Source of the DNA: Phenylobacterium aquaticum
GTDB lineage: Bacteria; Pseudomonadota; Alphaproteobacteria; Caulobacterales; Caulobacteraceae
DNA: 64,000 nucleotides
Direction: 5' to 3'
NCBI GenBank assembly: GCA_947378305.1
Contig: CANCJJ010000012.1
Span: forward strand, 1-64,000
Made by a program: the position numbers and the translations under genes. Position 1 is the first letter of the stretch, and every line of letters begins with the position of its first letter. Positions 7,341-16,141 of this stretch are shown here, piece by piece. The notes under the pieces are model-generated. The model was not told the DNA's origin. It made no database searches and worked only from the letters and a program-made list of their open reading frames with translations.

Positions 7341-8762
7341 ATGTCCACTGAACGCCGTCTCTATGTCGGTCCGAGCCTTCGGCGCCTGCGCCGGGATCTG
7401 GGCCTGACCCAGGCCGACATGGCCAATGATCTGGATGTGTCGGCCTCCTATATTGCCCTGCTTGAACGGAACCACCGCCCGCTCAGTGCGGAAATGCTGC
7501 TCAGGCTCGCCCGTACCTACAAGATGGACATGTCGGAGCTGGCCGGGACTGCCGGAGCCGAGGATGCTGCCCGGCTTCAGGCTGTGCTCAAGGATTCCAT
7601 GTTTGCCGGCATCGACCTGCCCGCCGTGGAGACCGCCGACCTGGCGGCAAATTTTCCCGGCATGACCGAGGCCTTGCTGCGCCTCTATACCGCCTATCAG
7701 GAGGAGCATCTGGCCCTGGCAGACCGGGGCGACGAGGCCCGGGGTCTTGGGGATGATACCGGGGGCGACCTGTCCGACCCCGTGGCCGACTCCCGCCGGT
7801 TTTTAGGCGCCCGCCGCAACAGCTTCCCCAGCCTGGACGACGCTGCCGAGCGGCTGGCTCAGGCGGTGGCCCGGCAGGACAGCCTGACCGGCTATCTGAA
7901 GGCCCACCATGGCCTGCGGACGCGACGCCTGCCCTCAAGTGTCATGGTGGGTTCGGTGCGACGCCTGGACCGGCATCGCAAGGAGGTCCTCCTGGATGAT
8001 GGTCTGGACAATGCCAGCCAGAGTTTCCAGCTCGCCCTGCAACTGGCCTATCTGGAACTGGGCGGCGATATTGACGCCATCTTACGCGAGGGGAGCTTTG
8101 CGACAGAAAGCGGCGAAAGACTGACCCGGCGCGCCCTGGCCAGCTATGCCGCGGCCGCCCTGCTCATGCCCTATTCGGCCTTTGCCCGGGCCGTTGAGGT
8201 TCGCAGATATGACGTCGAGGCTTTGGCGCGTCAGTTTGGCACGAGTTTCGAACAGACCGCCCACCGCATGACCACCCTGCAAAAGCCCGGGCAGGAGCGG
8301 GTCCCCTTCTTCTTTATCCGCGTCGATCCGGCGGGAAATGTGTCAAAGCGGCTGGACGGGGCCGGATTTCCCTTCGCCCGCCATGGCGGTGGTTGCCCGC
8401 TCTGGTCGGTCCATCAGGTCTTCAGCACACCGCGCCAGATTGTCACCCAGTGGCTTGAGCTTCCCGACGGGCAAAAATTCTTCTCGATCGCCCGGACCGT
8501 CACGGCGGGCGGCGGGGCCTTCGGGAGTCAAAGAATGGAAAGGGCCATTGCCCTGGGGTGCTCCGAGGAACATGCGGCCAAGCTCATCTATACCCAGACC
8601 CAGCCTGGCGCTGCGGCCGCCTCAGCAACCCCCATCGGCGTGGCCTGCCGACTTTGCCATCGTATGGAGTGTACAGCCCGGTCCGCGCCGCCCATTGGCC
8701 GACAGATCCTGTCAGACGACATCCGCCGAACCACCGCCCCCTTCGGCTTCTCGGATAATTAG
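7341..8762 (+). CDS. XRE-family short-chain fatty-acyl regulator (ScfR/RamB-like)
   Basis: This 473-aa cytoplasmic regulator has an N-terminal XRE HTH ('LRRLRRDLGLTQADMANDLDVSASYIALLERNHR', about residues 12-45), a central IrrE/DUF955-like segment, and a DUF2083 C-terminal half with a possible metal-binding cluster 'CRLCHRMEC' (C-x2-C-x4-C). This architecture defines the RamB/ScfR group, which controls aceA, acetate and propionate genes. It is transcribed divergently from isocitrate lyase, so control of the glyoxylate shunt is the likely job. The IrrE-like part lacks an obvious HExxH protease motif. Confidence 0.9.
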   Translation: MSTERRLYVGPSLRRLRRDLGLTQADMANDLDVSASYIALLERNHRPLSAEMLLRLARTYKMDMSELAGTAGAEDAARLQAVLKDSMFAGIDLPAVETADLAANFPGMTEALLRLYTAYQEEHLALADRGDEARGLGDDTGGDLSDPVADSRRFLGARRNSFPSLDDAAERLAQAVARQDSLTGYLKAHHGLRTRRLPSSVMVGSVRRLDRHRKEVLLDDGLDNASQSFQLALQLAYLELGGDIDAILREGSFATESGERLTRRALASYAAAALLMPYSAFARAVEVRRYDVEALARQFGTSFEQTAHRMTTLQKPGQERVPFFFIRVDPAGNVSKRLDGAGFPFARHGGGCPLWSVHQVFSTPRQIVTQWLELPDGQKFFSIARTVTAGGGAFGSQRMERAIALGCSEEHAAKLIYTQTQPGAAAASATPIGVACRLCHRMECTARSAPPIGRQILSDDIRRTTAPFGFSDN

Positions 8763-8764
8763 GC

Positions 8765-11413
8765 CTAGTTCAGGGTCTTGCGGAAGCTGATCTCAATCGT
8801 CCGGCCAAGCGGGTCCATATAGCCCGATTGATAGCTCAGGGGCACGGCACCCGTGGAGTCCTTCACGACCCGGTGGGTGTCGAACAGGTTATCAATGGCC
8901 AGACTGATCCTGGCCCCCTTCAGCAAGGGCCATTGCTTGAGCAGGGCCGGATGTCCGGTGAAGCCGTCAAAAAAGCGCAGGTTGAAGGTCGCGAGATCCG
9001 AAAAGTTCAAGTCCCCGGTGGTTCCGCCACCCTTGACCCTTGAGCCACTCTTCCAGTTGGCCGACAGGCGCGCGCCCTTGCCATTGTTGTAATAGCCCCC
9101 CTGGACCTCGACCTGGTCGCGGGACGTGCCGCCGTTATTTCCGGCTGCCGAGCCATTGAGCAGGTCGAAGACCGGAACCCCCCTGGCCACCTCGATCTCA
9201 TCCTTGAAGACCAGGGTATGATAGACGGCCAACTGCCAGCCGCCACCGCGCCCGCCCATCATGCCGCCACCGCCACCGCCCCCGCCTTGCCCGGAAGGAC
9301 GTCCGCCGCCCATGCCCTGGCCACCGCGAGCCGGGCTTGCTGCATTGGAAATTGGCAGAGAGAAATTGGCACCCCATCGCAGTTCGTCATGGCGCGTCAG
9401 CTCGAAATTGACAGGGCGATTGTCGATGGCGATCAGGGTGCCGGTGGGATCACGAACAAACCGGGTGGGGAAGGCAGCCTCGACCTCGGCCGTGACGGCG
9501 GGCAAGGTGCTGGTCGTATTCTGAATCCGGCTGGTGACATAGCTCGCTGTCAGGCTCAATTCCTTGTCGGAAATGGGCTTCCAGGTCAGGCCAAGGCGGC
9601 TGACATCCCGGGTATCGTTCAGCAGGGCGGGGTTGCCGCCACTGGTCTGGGTAATGTCGACGGTGCGACCGGTCACATAGTCATAGGTTCTCACCCCGGA
9701 CAGGGTTGTCACCGCACCCCCAAGCTGGGTGAGGGTTGGCGGCGACTGATCGTGGCTCGTCGACAAGATGACGTTGAAGGCCTGGACAGGTGTCCAGTTC
9801 ATCCCAAGGCCCCAGGTTCCGAGGGTTCCGGTGTCAGACGTCGCGGCCACAGCCCCGTTGGCATTGAGCGTGAGGTCACCCAGCCAGGTCAGGATCTCCC
9901 CGCTGCGGCGAAGCACGGGCGCGTCCAGATTCACCTGGCCATTGAGGTCATTCCGTCCGAGGCTTGTCTCCTGCAGCAGACCCCGGCGCAGGGACCGGGA
10001 GGCAATGGCACTGCTGGCTTCCCCCAGCTTGACGGAGACCTGGACGGGCCCTGCCGGGAGACGCAGCGGACTGCCGCTGGCGAGAAACTGGATGTCGAAA
10101 TTGTCCGTCCGGGTCCGCGAGCTGTCCTGGGGCTGGCTCAGAAACAGGGCGGGTGTCAGAACACCGTAAGGGTTGAACCCCTGTGTTCCTGAATTCAGCA
10201 GGGCCTGGGCGGGCGCGGCAGACAGGCCCGTATCGGTATGGGTAATGTTATCGACGTGGTCATAGGCGCTCGTCAGGGACCACCGCCAGTCGGCAAGGCT
10301 ACGATTCAGGGTGAGGCCGAGATGCCCCGTCCAGTTGTCCCCCGTCTGATGCAGGGGGCCATCGACATCCGTCAGGCGATAGAGAACCGCTGGCTTGGAA
10401 AAGGGTGACCAGACACTGCCGACGGGCAGGACCAGCATGGTCCCTGGCAGGCCTCTGAGGGCGTCTGTCTGGCCGGAGGTCAAGGCTCCGTTGAGGGTCA
10501 TGGCCACGCCCCCCAGGCTAGATTGCGCATAGACGACATTCAGGGTCGCCTGACGGCTATCGGGCAGAAGGGTCCGGTAGCGCGAAACATCGGTGGTATT
10601 CAGGGTCTGGGCTGTCGGGACAAAGCTGCTCAGGCGGGGCGGACTGGTGGCGGCCGTCGCTGGCACACCTGCATAGGTCACGGACTTGCCCGCAAGCGCG
10701 CTCAAGGCTGGATCAATCTGGGCCCCGGCCTGGGCCGAGACGACATTTCCCATCAGGTCGAAATAGGTCCCGCCGGAAGCCTGATGAATTCCGCGATCGC
10801 TTTCCAGAAGCTCGGTACTGCCCTCATATTTCAGCGAGACGTTGAAACGTCCGGTATCCTGAATGCGGAATTGACCGGCATCCACCCGCCCCAGTGTGCG
10901 GCCACCGGCGGTCGGAGCCTGAACAACCCCCTCCAGGGTCTGGGCCTGAAACTTGCTTCTCAGGACGAAGTTCAACACGCGTTGGTCCGCCGGGAAACCA
11001 TATTTCAGCGCGGCCTCTTCCGGCAGGATGTCGACCCGCAGAATGGCCTCCGGTGGCAGGTCCCTGAGTTCGGCAAACCCCGAGACGCGGGCCCCATTGA
11101 CCAGGACCAGGGGCGCGCCCCGGGAGCGTCCCCGTCCGCTTTGGGTCTGGGGGGCCAGCTGGGCCACCAGCTCTGCCATATTGCTGACGCCGTAGGATTG
11201 AATCTCTTCCGGACTGATTTGCAGGTCGGGCTTAACATCCCCGGCCACAGCCCCCACCTGGTTCCGGGAGCCCTCGATCACCAGTTCAGAGACGGTGGGT
11301 GCGGGAGCCGTTGGAGGTGCCGCCGCATGACCCGAGGCTGCAATGCCCAGGCCGCCCATCAGGGCTCCAAGCCTCGCGCCCGCCCGGGCCGGGGATCGCG
11401 GGATTTTGGGCAT
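8765..11413 (-). CDS. TonB-dependent outer-membrane receptor with a poly-glycine loop
   Basis: This 882-aa protein would import an unknown ligand across the outer membrane using TonB/ExbBD. A signal peptide spans about residues 1-31 ('GIAASGHAAA'), followed by a 'SELVIEGSR' TonB-box-like region, a plug domain ('APLVLVNGARVSGFAELRDLP') and a beta-barrel ending in a terminal aromatic-type strand ('TIEISFRKTLN'). Near residue 715 a surface loop is almost pure Gly with Met/Arg (GC-rich codon repeats at about 9240-9320). GAGGAG precedes the ATG. It is convergent with the ScfR gene, 2 bp apart. The plug subtype is common in Caulobacteraceae and Sphingomonadaceae. Confidence 0.88.
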   Translation of the reverse strand: MPKIPRSPARAGARLGALMGGLGIAASGHAAAPPTAPAPTVSELVIEGSRNQVGAVAGDVKPDLQISPEEIQSYGVSNMAELVAQLAPQTQSGRGRSRGAPLVLVNGARVSGFAELRDLPPEAILRVDILPEEAALKYGFPADQRVLNFVLRSKFQAQTLEGVVQAPTAGGRTLGRVDAGQFRIQDTGRFNVSLKYEGSTELLESDRGIHQASGGTYFDLMGNVVSAQAGAQIDPALSALAGKSVTYAGVPATAATSPPRLSSFVPTAQTLNTTDVSRYRTLLPDSRQATLNVVYAQSSLGGVAMTLNGALTSGQTDALRGLPGTMLVLPVGSVWSPFSKPAVLYRLTDVDGPLHQTGDNWTGHLGLTLNRSLADWRWSLTSAYDHVDNITHTDTGLSAAPAQALLNSGTQGFNPYGVLTPALFLSQPQDSSRTRTDNFDIQFLASGSPLRLPAGPVQVSVKLGEASSAIASRSLRRGLLQETSLGRNDLNGQVNLDAPVLRRSGEILTWLGDLTLNANGAVAATSDTGTLGTWGLGMNWTPVQAFNVILSTSHDQSPPTLTQLGGAVTTLSGVRTYDYVTGRTVDITQTSGGNPALLNDTRDVSRLGLTWKPISDKELSLTASYVTSRIQNTTSTLPAVTAEVEAAFPTRFVRDPTGTLIAIDNRPVNFELTRHDELRWGANFSLPISNAASPARGGQGMGGGRPSGQGGGGGGGGMMGGRGGGWQLAVYHTLVFKDEIEVARGVPVFDLLNGSAAGNNGGTSRDQVEVQGGYYNNGKGARLSANWKSGSRVKGGGTTGDLNFSDLATFNLRFFDGFTGHPALLKQWPLLKGARISLAIDNLFDTHRVVKDSTGAVPLSYQSGYMDPLGRTIEISFRKTLN

Positions 11414-11624
11414 GGCGAAAACTCCTCAGGGCCTTGTGCACTGACTGCGGCATGCTGAAGACCAAAAAATGGCAAATACCAAGGCCTGAGATCGAACGGC
11501 CGAAAAAAGAAATTCCGTCGCGGGGCCCGCCGGACGCTCCCATAAATAGATTTTCTCGATGCTAATCATAAAATAATTTGATTTGTCCTATAGAAACCTC
11601 CGGCGTTAAAAGCATTCTGTCAGG

Positions 11625-11640
11625 TCGTGCGACGGCACGA
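11625..11640. promoter_or_regulatory. Inverted repeat in the rubrerythrin leader
   Basis: TCGTGC at 11625-11630 and GCACGA at 11635-11640 form a 6-bp dyad with a 4-bp spacer, 23 bp before the rubrerythrin start. It could be an operator or a leader hairpin. An AT-rich stretch at 11550-11600 upstream is the likely promoter region for both rubrerythrin and the divergent receptor. Confidence 0.28.
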
Positions 11641-11663
11641 TCCTTAGAACCTTGGAGAAGATC

Positions 11664-12080
11664 ATGAGCCTCGCCACCAGCAAGACCCTGCAAAACCTGA
11701 AAGACGCCTTCGCCGGCGAAAGCCAGGCCAATCGCCGCTATCTCTATTTCGCACAAAAGGCCGACGTCGAAGGCTATAACGATGTCGCCACGGTGTTCCG
11801 TTCCACCGCCGAAGGTGAAACCGGCCACGCCCACGGGCATCTGGAATTCATGGAAGCCGTCGGCGACCCGGCCACGGGCCTGCCCATCGGTGGCACGGAA
11901 AACAACCTGAAGGCCTCCATTGCCGGTGAAACCCACGAATACACCGACATGTATCCCGGCATGGCCCGCACGGCCCGCGACGAAGGCTTTGACGAGATCG
12001 CCGATTGGTTCGAGACCCTGGCCAAGGCTGAAAAGTCCCACGCCGGCCGCTTCCAGCGCGCCCTCGACTCCCTCGACTAA
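11664..12080 (+). CDS. Rubrerythrin (di-iron domain only)
   Basis: The 138-aa protein is a ferritin-like four-helix di-iron domain: '[15 protein letters not shown]', '[14 protein letters not shown]' (E-x-x-H), '[12 protein letters not shown]' and '[12 protein letters not shown]' (E-x-x-H) supply the iron ligands. There is no C-terminal rubredoxin Cys4 domain, so electrons must come from a separate donor. Rubrerythrins reduce hydrogen peroxide. I start at ATG 11664, preceded by GGAG; a TTG at 11652 would add four residues. It heads a three-gene unit with the CCG iron-sulfur protein and DUF3501. Confidence 0.93.
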   Translation: MSLATSKTLQNLKDAFAGESQANRRYLYFAQKADVEGYNDVATVFRSTAEGETGHAHGHLEFMEAVGDPATGLPIGGTENNLKASIAGETHEYTDMYPGMARTARDEGFDEIADWFETLAKAEKSHAGRFQRALDSLD

Positions 12081-12158
12081 AGGCTGAGACAGCGACGGCA
12101 GGGCCAGACCTTGCCGTCGCGAGTTTCTCTGAAAACGCGCCTCACAGGACTGCCGATC

Positions 12159-13520
12159 ATGACCGACACCCCAAAAAAGCCCGCCCGCGAGGGCAGTCTC
12201 GGAGCCCCCTTCCGGCACCCCATCGCCTGGCAGGAAGAGTCCTATTATGATCTGGCCGAGGTTGAGGCCGAGATGGAACGTCAGTTCGACGTCTGTCACA
12301 CCTGCCGCCGTTGTTTCAACCTGTGCGACAGCTTCCCGCGCCTGTTCGACATGATCGACGAGTCCAAGACCGGCGAGCTCGATAGCGTGGCCAAGAGCGA
12401 ATACGCCAAGGTCGATGAAGCCTGCACCCTGTGCGACATGTGCTTCCTGACCAAGTGCCCCTATGTGCCGCCCCATGAATTCAATATCGATATTCCTCAC
12501 CTGATCCTTCGCTATCGCGCAGCAAAGCGACGGGCAGGGGAACGCGACTTCGTCCGCGACCAGCTGGGCAAGACCGATCGGAATGGTCACATGGCCAAGC
12601 CCGTTGCGAAGATCGCCAACTGGGCCACCGCGCGGAAGAACACCCCTTTGCGCAAGCTGCTCGAAGCCATTGCCGAGATCGATGCCGAGGTTGAGCTGCC
12701 TAAGTATTATGCCAAGACGGCCTCCGACCTCCTGCCCACCCCCATCGCGCCGGACGCAACCGGCCCGGCCTTTGGTCAGCGCAAGGTCGCCCTCTATGCC
12801 ACCTGTTTCGTCGACTATAATGCCCCGGATACCGCCGTGGCTGCGGCGCGGGTCCTGGCCAGGCAGGGCGTTGATGCCAAGCTGGTTTATCCTGAATGCT
12901 GCGGCATGCCCCAGCTGGAAGCCGGGGATCTGGGCGATGTCGCCGGACGTGCAGAGCGGACGGCCAATGCCTTCGAGCCCTATATAGACCAGGGCTATGA
13001 TGTCGTGGCCCTCACCGCCTCCTGCGGCCTGATGATGAAGTTTGAGTGGCCCCTGATCCTTCCGGACAGTCCGACGGTGCGCAAGCTGGCCGACGCGACC
13101 CGGGACATCAGCGAATATGTCGTGGACCTGTCAAAGACCTTTGGCCTGGCCCCGGGACTGACCCCCGTCGAGGGCGGGGTCACCGTCCACCATGCCTGCC
13201 ATGCCCGGGCTCAAAATATGGGCCCCAAGTCCGCTGACATGCTGCGGCTCATCCCGGACACCCGGGTCGAGATTGTCGAGCGCTGTTCCGGCCATGGCGG
13301 CACCTTCGGGGTTATGAAGGAGACCTATCCCCTCGCCGTGAAAATCGGCAAGCCCACGGCCAAACAGGTGGCCCAAAAGGACTCCGCCGAATTCTGTTCG
13401 GACTGCCCCCTGGCCTGCAAGCATATCGGCCAGATCATGGCCGAGGGGGCGGGGGATGCCCCGCAGCCCCGTCAATCCCACCCCATTGAAATCCTCGCCC
13501 GCGCTTATGGAATGATCTGA
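12159..13520 (+). CDS. Heterodisulfide-reductase-like iron-sulfur protein (CCG domains)
   Basis: This 453-aa protein has two [4Fe-4S] motifs near residues 40-110: 'CHTCRRCFNLC' (C-x2-C-x2-C-x3-C) and 'CTLCDMCFLTKCP' (C-x2-C-x2-C-x4-CP). They are followed by two CCG modules ('ATCFVD', 'PECCGMP', 'ASCGLM', 'HHACHARAQ', 'ERCSGHGGTFG'). This is the HdrB/GlpC-like layout for thiol, disulfide or quinone electron transfer. It probably feeds electrons to the co-transcribed rubrerythrin, which has no rubredoxin. The start at 12159 has AGGA about 9 nt upstream; the frame is open further upstream. The DUF3501 gene follows after 3 bp. Confidence 0.9.
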   Translation: MTDTPKKPAREGSLGAPFRHPIAWQEESYYDLAEVEAEMERQFDVCHTCRRCFNLCDSFPRLFDMIDESKTGELDSVAKSEYAKVDEACTLCDMCFLTKCPYVPPHEFNIDIPHLILRYRAAKRRAGERDFVRDQLGKTDRNGHMAKPVAKIANWATARKNTPLRKLLEAIAEIDAEVELPKYYAKTASDLLPTPIAPDATGPAFGQRKVALYATCFVDYNAPDTAVAAARVLARQGVDAKLVYPECCGMPQLEAGDLGDVAGRAERTANAFEPYIDQGYDVVALTASCGLMMKFEWPLILPDSPTVRKLADATRDISEYVVDLSKTFGLAPGLTPVEGGVTVHHACHARAQNMGPKSADMLRLIPDTRVEIVERCSGHGGTFGVMKETYPLAVKIGKPTAKQVAQKDSAEFCSDCPLACKHIGQIMAEGAGDAPQPRQSHPIEILARAYGMI

Positions 13521-13523
13521 ACC

Positions 13524-14117
13524 ATGTCTGTATCCCATCGCCAAATCACCCCCCAGGACCTCATCCCCGACGCCGAATTTGCCCTGAAGCGCAAGGAAAG
13601 GCGGGCGGAACTCCTGCCGACCAAGCGTCTGCGCCGGGTCGATCTCGGGCCGTACTGCTCCTTCTATTTCGAGTGCTACGAGACCATGCTGTTTCAGATC
13701 CAGGAAATGCTCCTGATCGAAAAGGGTGGCGCGCCCCAGGTCGAAGACGAACTCGCGGCCTATAATCCCCTGATCCCCCAGGGCAATGAACTGGTCGCCA
13801 CGGTCATGTTCGAAATCGAAGACCCGGTCCGCAGGGCTTCGGCCCTGGCCCGCATGGGCGGCGTCGAAGATCACCTCTTCATCCAGATCGGCAATGACAA
13901 GGTCTATGCCATTCCCGAAGGCGACGTGGAGCGGACCCGGGATGACGGCAAGACATCGTCGGTGCATTTCCTGCACTTCGTCCTGTCGCCGGCCCAGATC
14001 GCCGTCTTCCGTGATCCCGGCACCCAGGTCATGGTTGGATCGGACCATGAGGCCTATGCGCACCTGGCCGTCCTGACCCCGGCGACCCGGGCGGAACTGT
14101 CCCGGGATTTTGCCTGA
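13524..14117 (+). CDS. DUF3501 family protein
   Basis: This 197-aa cytoplasmic protein of unknown function starts 3 bp after the CCG protein stop. DUF3501 hallmarks are the N-terminal 'KRKERRAELLPTKRLRRVDLGP', 'YCSFYFECYETMLFQIQEML', and 'ELAAYNPLIPQGNELVATVMFE'. The invariant tight coupling to a rubrerythrin and an iron-sulfur CCG protein in many proteobacteria suggests a shared redox or peroxide-protection role, but the biochemistry is not established. No metal-binding Cys cluster is visible. Confidence 0.9.
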   Translation: MSVSHRQITPQDLIPDAEFALKRKERRAELLPTKRLRRVDLGPYCSFYFECYETMLFQIQEMLLIEKGGAPQVEDELAAYNPLIPQGNELVATVMFEIEDPVRRASALARMGGVEDHLFIQIGNDKVYAIPEGDVERTRDDGKTSSVHFLHFVLSPAQIAVFRDPGTQVMVGSDHEAYAHLAVLTPATRAELSRDFA

Positions 14118-14176
14118 AACCGGAATTGCGGGCTGGGGCGTAGACAAGACGCCCCAGTCCGACGCATAGGAGGGGC

Positions 14177-15310
14177 GTGTTCACGCCGCCCGCATCTCGC
14201 CGCGCCGACATTGATTGGATCCGGGTCGCCGCCTTTGGCCTCCTGATCCTTTACCATGTGGGTCTGGTCTATGCCCCCTGGGACTGGCACGTCCACAGTC
14301 CGCACACCTTTGAAATTCTGCGCTATGCGGCCCTAATCACCAATCCGTGGCGGCTGACCCTGCTCTTCCTGGTGTCTGGGATCGCCCTGCGGCTCATGAG
14401 CCGCAAATATCTGCCCGGTCAGGTCTTGAAGGCCCGTTTGGCCCGGCTGGTGCCTCCCTTTCTATTTGGCGTGCTTGTCCTGGTCCCGCCCCAGGCCTGG
14501 ATCGAGGCCATCGAAAAGGGCAGCTTCCATGACAGCCTCCTGGCCTGGTGGCTGGGCGAGTTCAGCCTGACAGGCCTGCGCAATGGCGTGCCCCTGAACC
14601 ACCTCTGGTTTGTGCTCTATATCGGCGTCTACAGCCTGATTGCGGTCGGACTCCTGGCCCTGCCCCGGCTCATGCAATTCCTGCAGGACGGGCTTGAGGA
14701 AGCCCTGCGAGGTTGGCGCTTGCTGATCCTGCCCATTCTCTATCTCGCCCTGATCCGCCAACTCCTGTTTGCCCACTGGGGATTGAGCAATCACCTGACG
14801 TCGGACTGGTACAACCATGCCATGTCCCTGGGGGTCTTCGGTCTGGGTTTCCTTTTGGCCCTGCGCGATCAGGTCTGGCGGGATTTCGAGCGGTTGCGCT
14901 GGGCCTTTTTGGCCGTCATGGTGACAGCCCTACCTCTCTTGATTGCCCTGGAAGCTCACCCCGGCGGGATGGCCTTCGCAGGCTCGGTCAAGAACAGCAT
15001 GTTTGCCATTGACCAGTGGGCCACCATGGGAACTGTCCTGGGCTTTGCCAGCCGCCATATTCGCCAGGCCGATGGGCCGGTCCTGCGCTATCTGACCGAT
15101 GCGGTCTTTCCCTGCTATCTGGCCCACCAGACCATTCTGGTGATCTGCGCCCACCTCTTGAAGGGGGCCAACCTCAGTGCCGGGCTTGAAGCCAGCTTGC
15201 TGGTTCTGGCCACCCTGGGCGGGAGCTTGGCCGTCTATGAAGTCGTCAAGCGGATCAATCTGATCCGGCCCCTCTGGGGTCTGAAACCGCTGGCGAGACC
15301 GGGGCGATGA
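14177..15310 (+). CDS. Acyltransferase family 3, OpgC/MdoC-like membrane protein
   Basis: This 377-aa inner-membrane protein has about ten hydrophobic segments and the acyltransferase-3 start 'RRADIDWIRVAAFGLLILYHVG' (conserved Arg and catalytic-type His). OpgC members succinylate periplasmic glucans, and opgH lies 0.9 kb downstream on the same strand, which makes an OpgC role plausible. Other acyltransferase-3 proteins modify O-antigen or lipids, so substrate is uncertain. The start is GTG at 14177, directly after AGGAGGGGC. Its stop overlaps the next ATG as ATGA. Confidence 0.82.
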   Translation: MFTPPASRRADIDWIRVAAFGLLILYHVGLVYAPWDWHVHSPHTFEILRYAALITNPWRLTLLFLVSGIALRLMSRKYLPGQVLKARLARLVPPFLFGVLVLVPPQAWIEAIEKGSFHDSLLAWWLGEFSLTGLRNGVPLNHLWFVLYIGVYSLIAVGLLALPRLMQFLQDGLEEALRGWRLLILPILYLALIRQLLFAHWGLSNHLTSDWYNHAMSLGVFGLGFLLALRDQVWRDFERLRWAFLAVMVTALPLLIALEAHPGGMAFAGSVKNSMFAIDQWATMGTVLGFASRHIRQADGPVLRYLTDAVFPCYLAHQTILVICAHLLKGANLSAGLEASLLVLATLGGSLAVYEVVKRINLIRPLWGLKPLARPGR

Positions 15311-15945
15311 GCCGGTTCCGCAAGCGCCGGGTCCTGCTTCAGGTGGGCGTGGCGGCCCCGGTCTTTGCCTTTGCCAGTGTCGGTCTGGCCGCCGTGACCT
15401 ATCCCGGCTTCAATAATGCCCGACAATATCTCAGCGAACTGGGTAGCGTCGGAGCCCCGCATCCGGTGATTTTCAATGCCGGGGTGGTCGTTTCCGGACT
15501 TGGTGCCATTGCCGGAGGTCTGGGATTTTCCCTAGCCCTCGTGACCCTGGGCGGGTCCCGGCTGGCGTCGGCCTTTATCACCCTGTGCTTTGCCCTGGCC
15601 GGGATCGGCATGGTGATTGCCAGCTATTATCCCTGGCCTGACCCCCGGCACCTGGCCATCAATCTGGGGCTTGGAATCCAGCTTGCCCCCCTGTTTTTGC
15701 TGTGGGGTCTGCGCAGGATCGAGGGGATGGGACGGCTTCGATGGTTTCTTGTCGGCGTCTTCATTGCCATGGCCATACTCACCGTCCTGACCAAGCATCT
15801 TGTGTTCAAGGGTCTGGTCAATGATGCCAATGTTGGCTGGTGGGAACGGGCCTTTGCCGTGGTTCTCGTGGGCTGGACCGGAATTGCTGCCTATGCCCTT
15901 GAGCGACAACTGGTCGCAAAAGCTGGAAATCTCACGTCGGGATGA
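15307..15945 (+). CDS. DUF998 family integral membrane protein
   Basis: This 212-aa protein has about six transmembrane helices. Matches to DUF998 include 'YPGFNNARQYLSELG', 'GFSLALVTLGG' and 'FIAMAILTVLTKHLVF'. It begins inside the stop of the acyltransferase gene (ATGA overlap at 15307), so the two are translationally coupled and probably act in the same envelope process. No catalytic residues are recognised. Confidence 0.85.
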   Translation: MSRFRKRRVLLQVGVAAPVFAFASVGLAAVTYPGFNNARQYLSELGSVGAPHPVIFNAGVVVSGLGAIAGGLGFSLALVTLGGSRLASAFITLCFALAGIGMVIASYYPWPDPRHLAINLGLGIQLAPLFLLWGLRRIEGMGRLRWFLVGVFIAMAILTVLTKHLVFKGLVNDANVGWWERAFAVVLVGWTGIAAYALERQLVAKAGNLTSG

Positions 15946-16141
15946 GCTGGAAAATCGGGCAGTTTGCCCGCCCGCGCACTGAAAAATGGCATTGAAAAGG
16001 CGCTAGGTCATTTTTTGCTGCCCAAATTCAACACTTGATTGTGACCACGGCATTGCAGCATAACGTATTCGTGATCGACGCATGAGTCTGGGATTTATCC
16101 GCCCGGGGCGCTCTTGCAGGATCAGGAGGTCTCGAGCGGCG

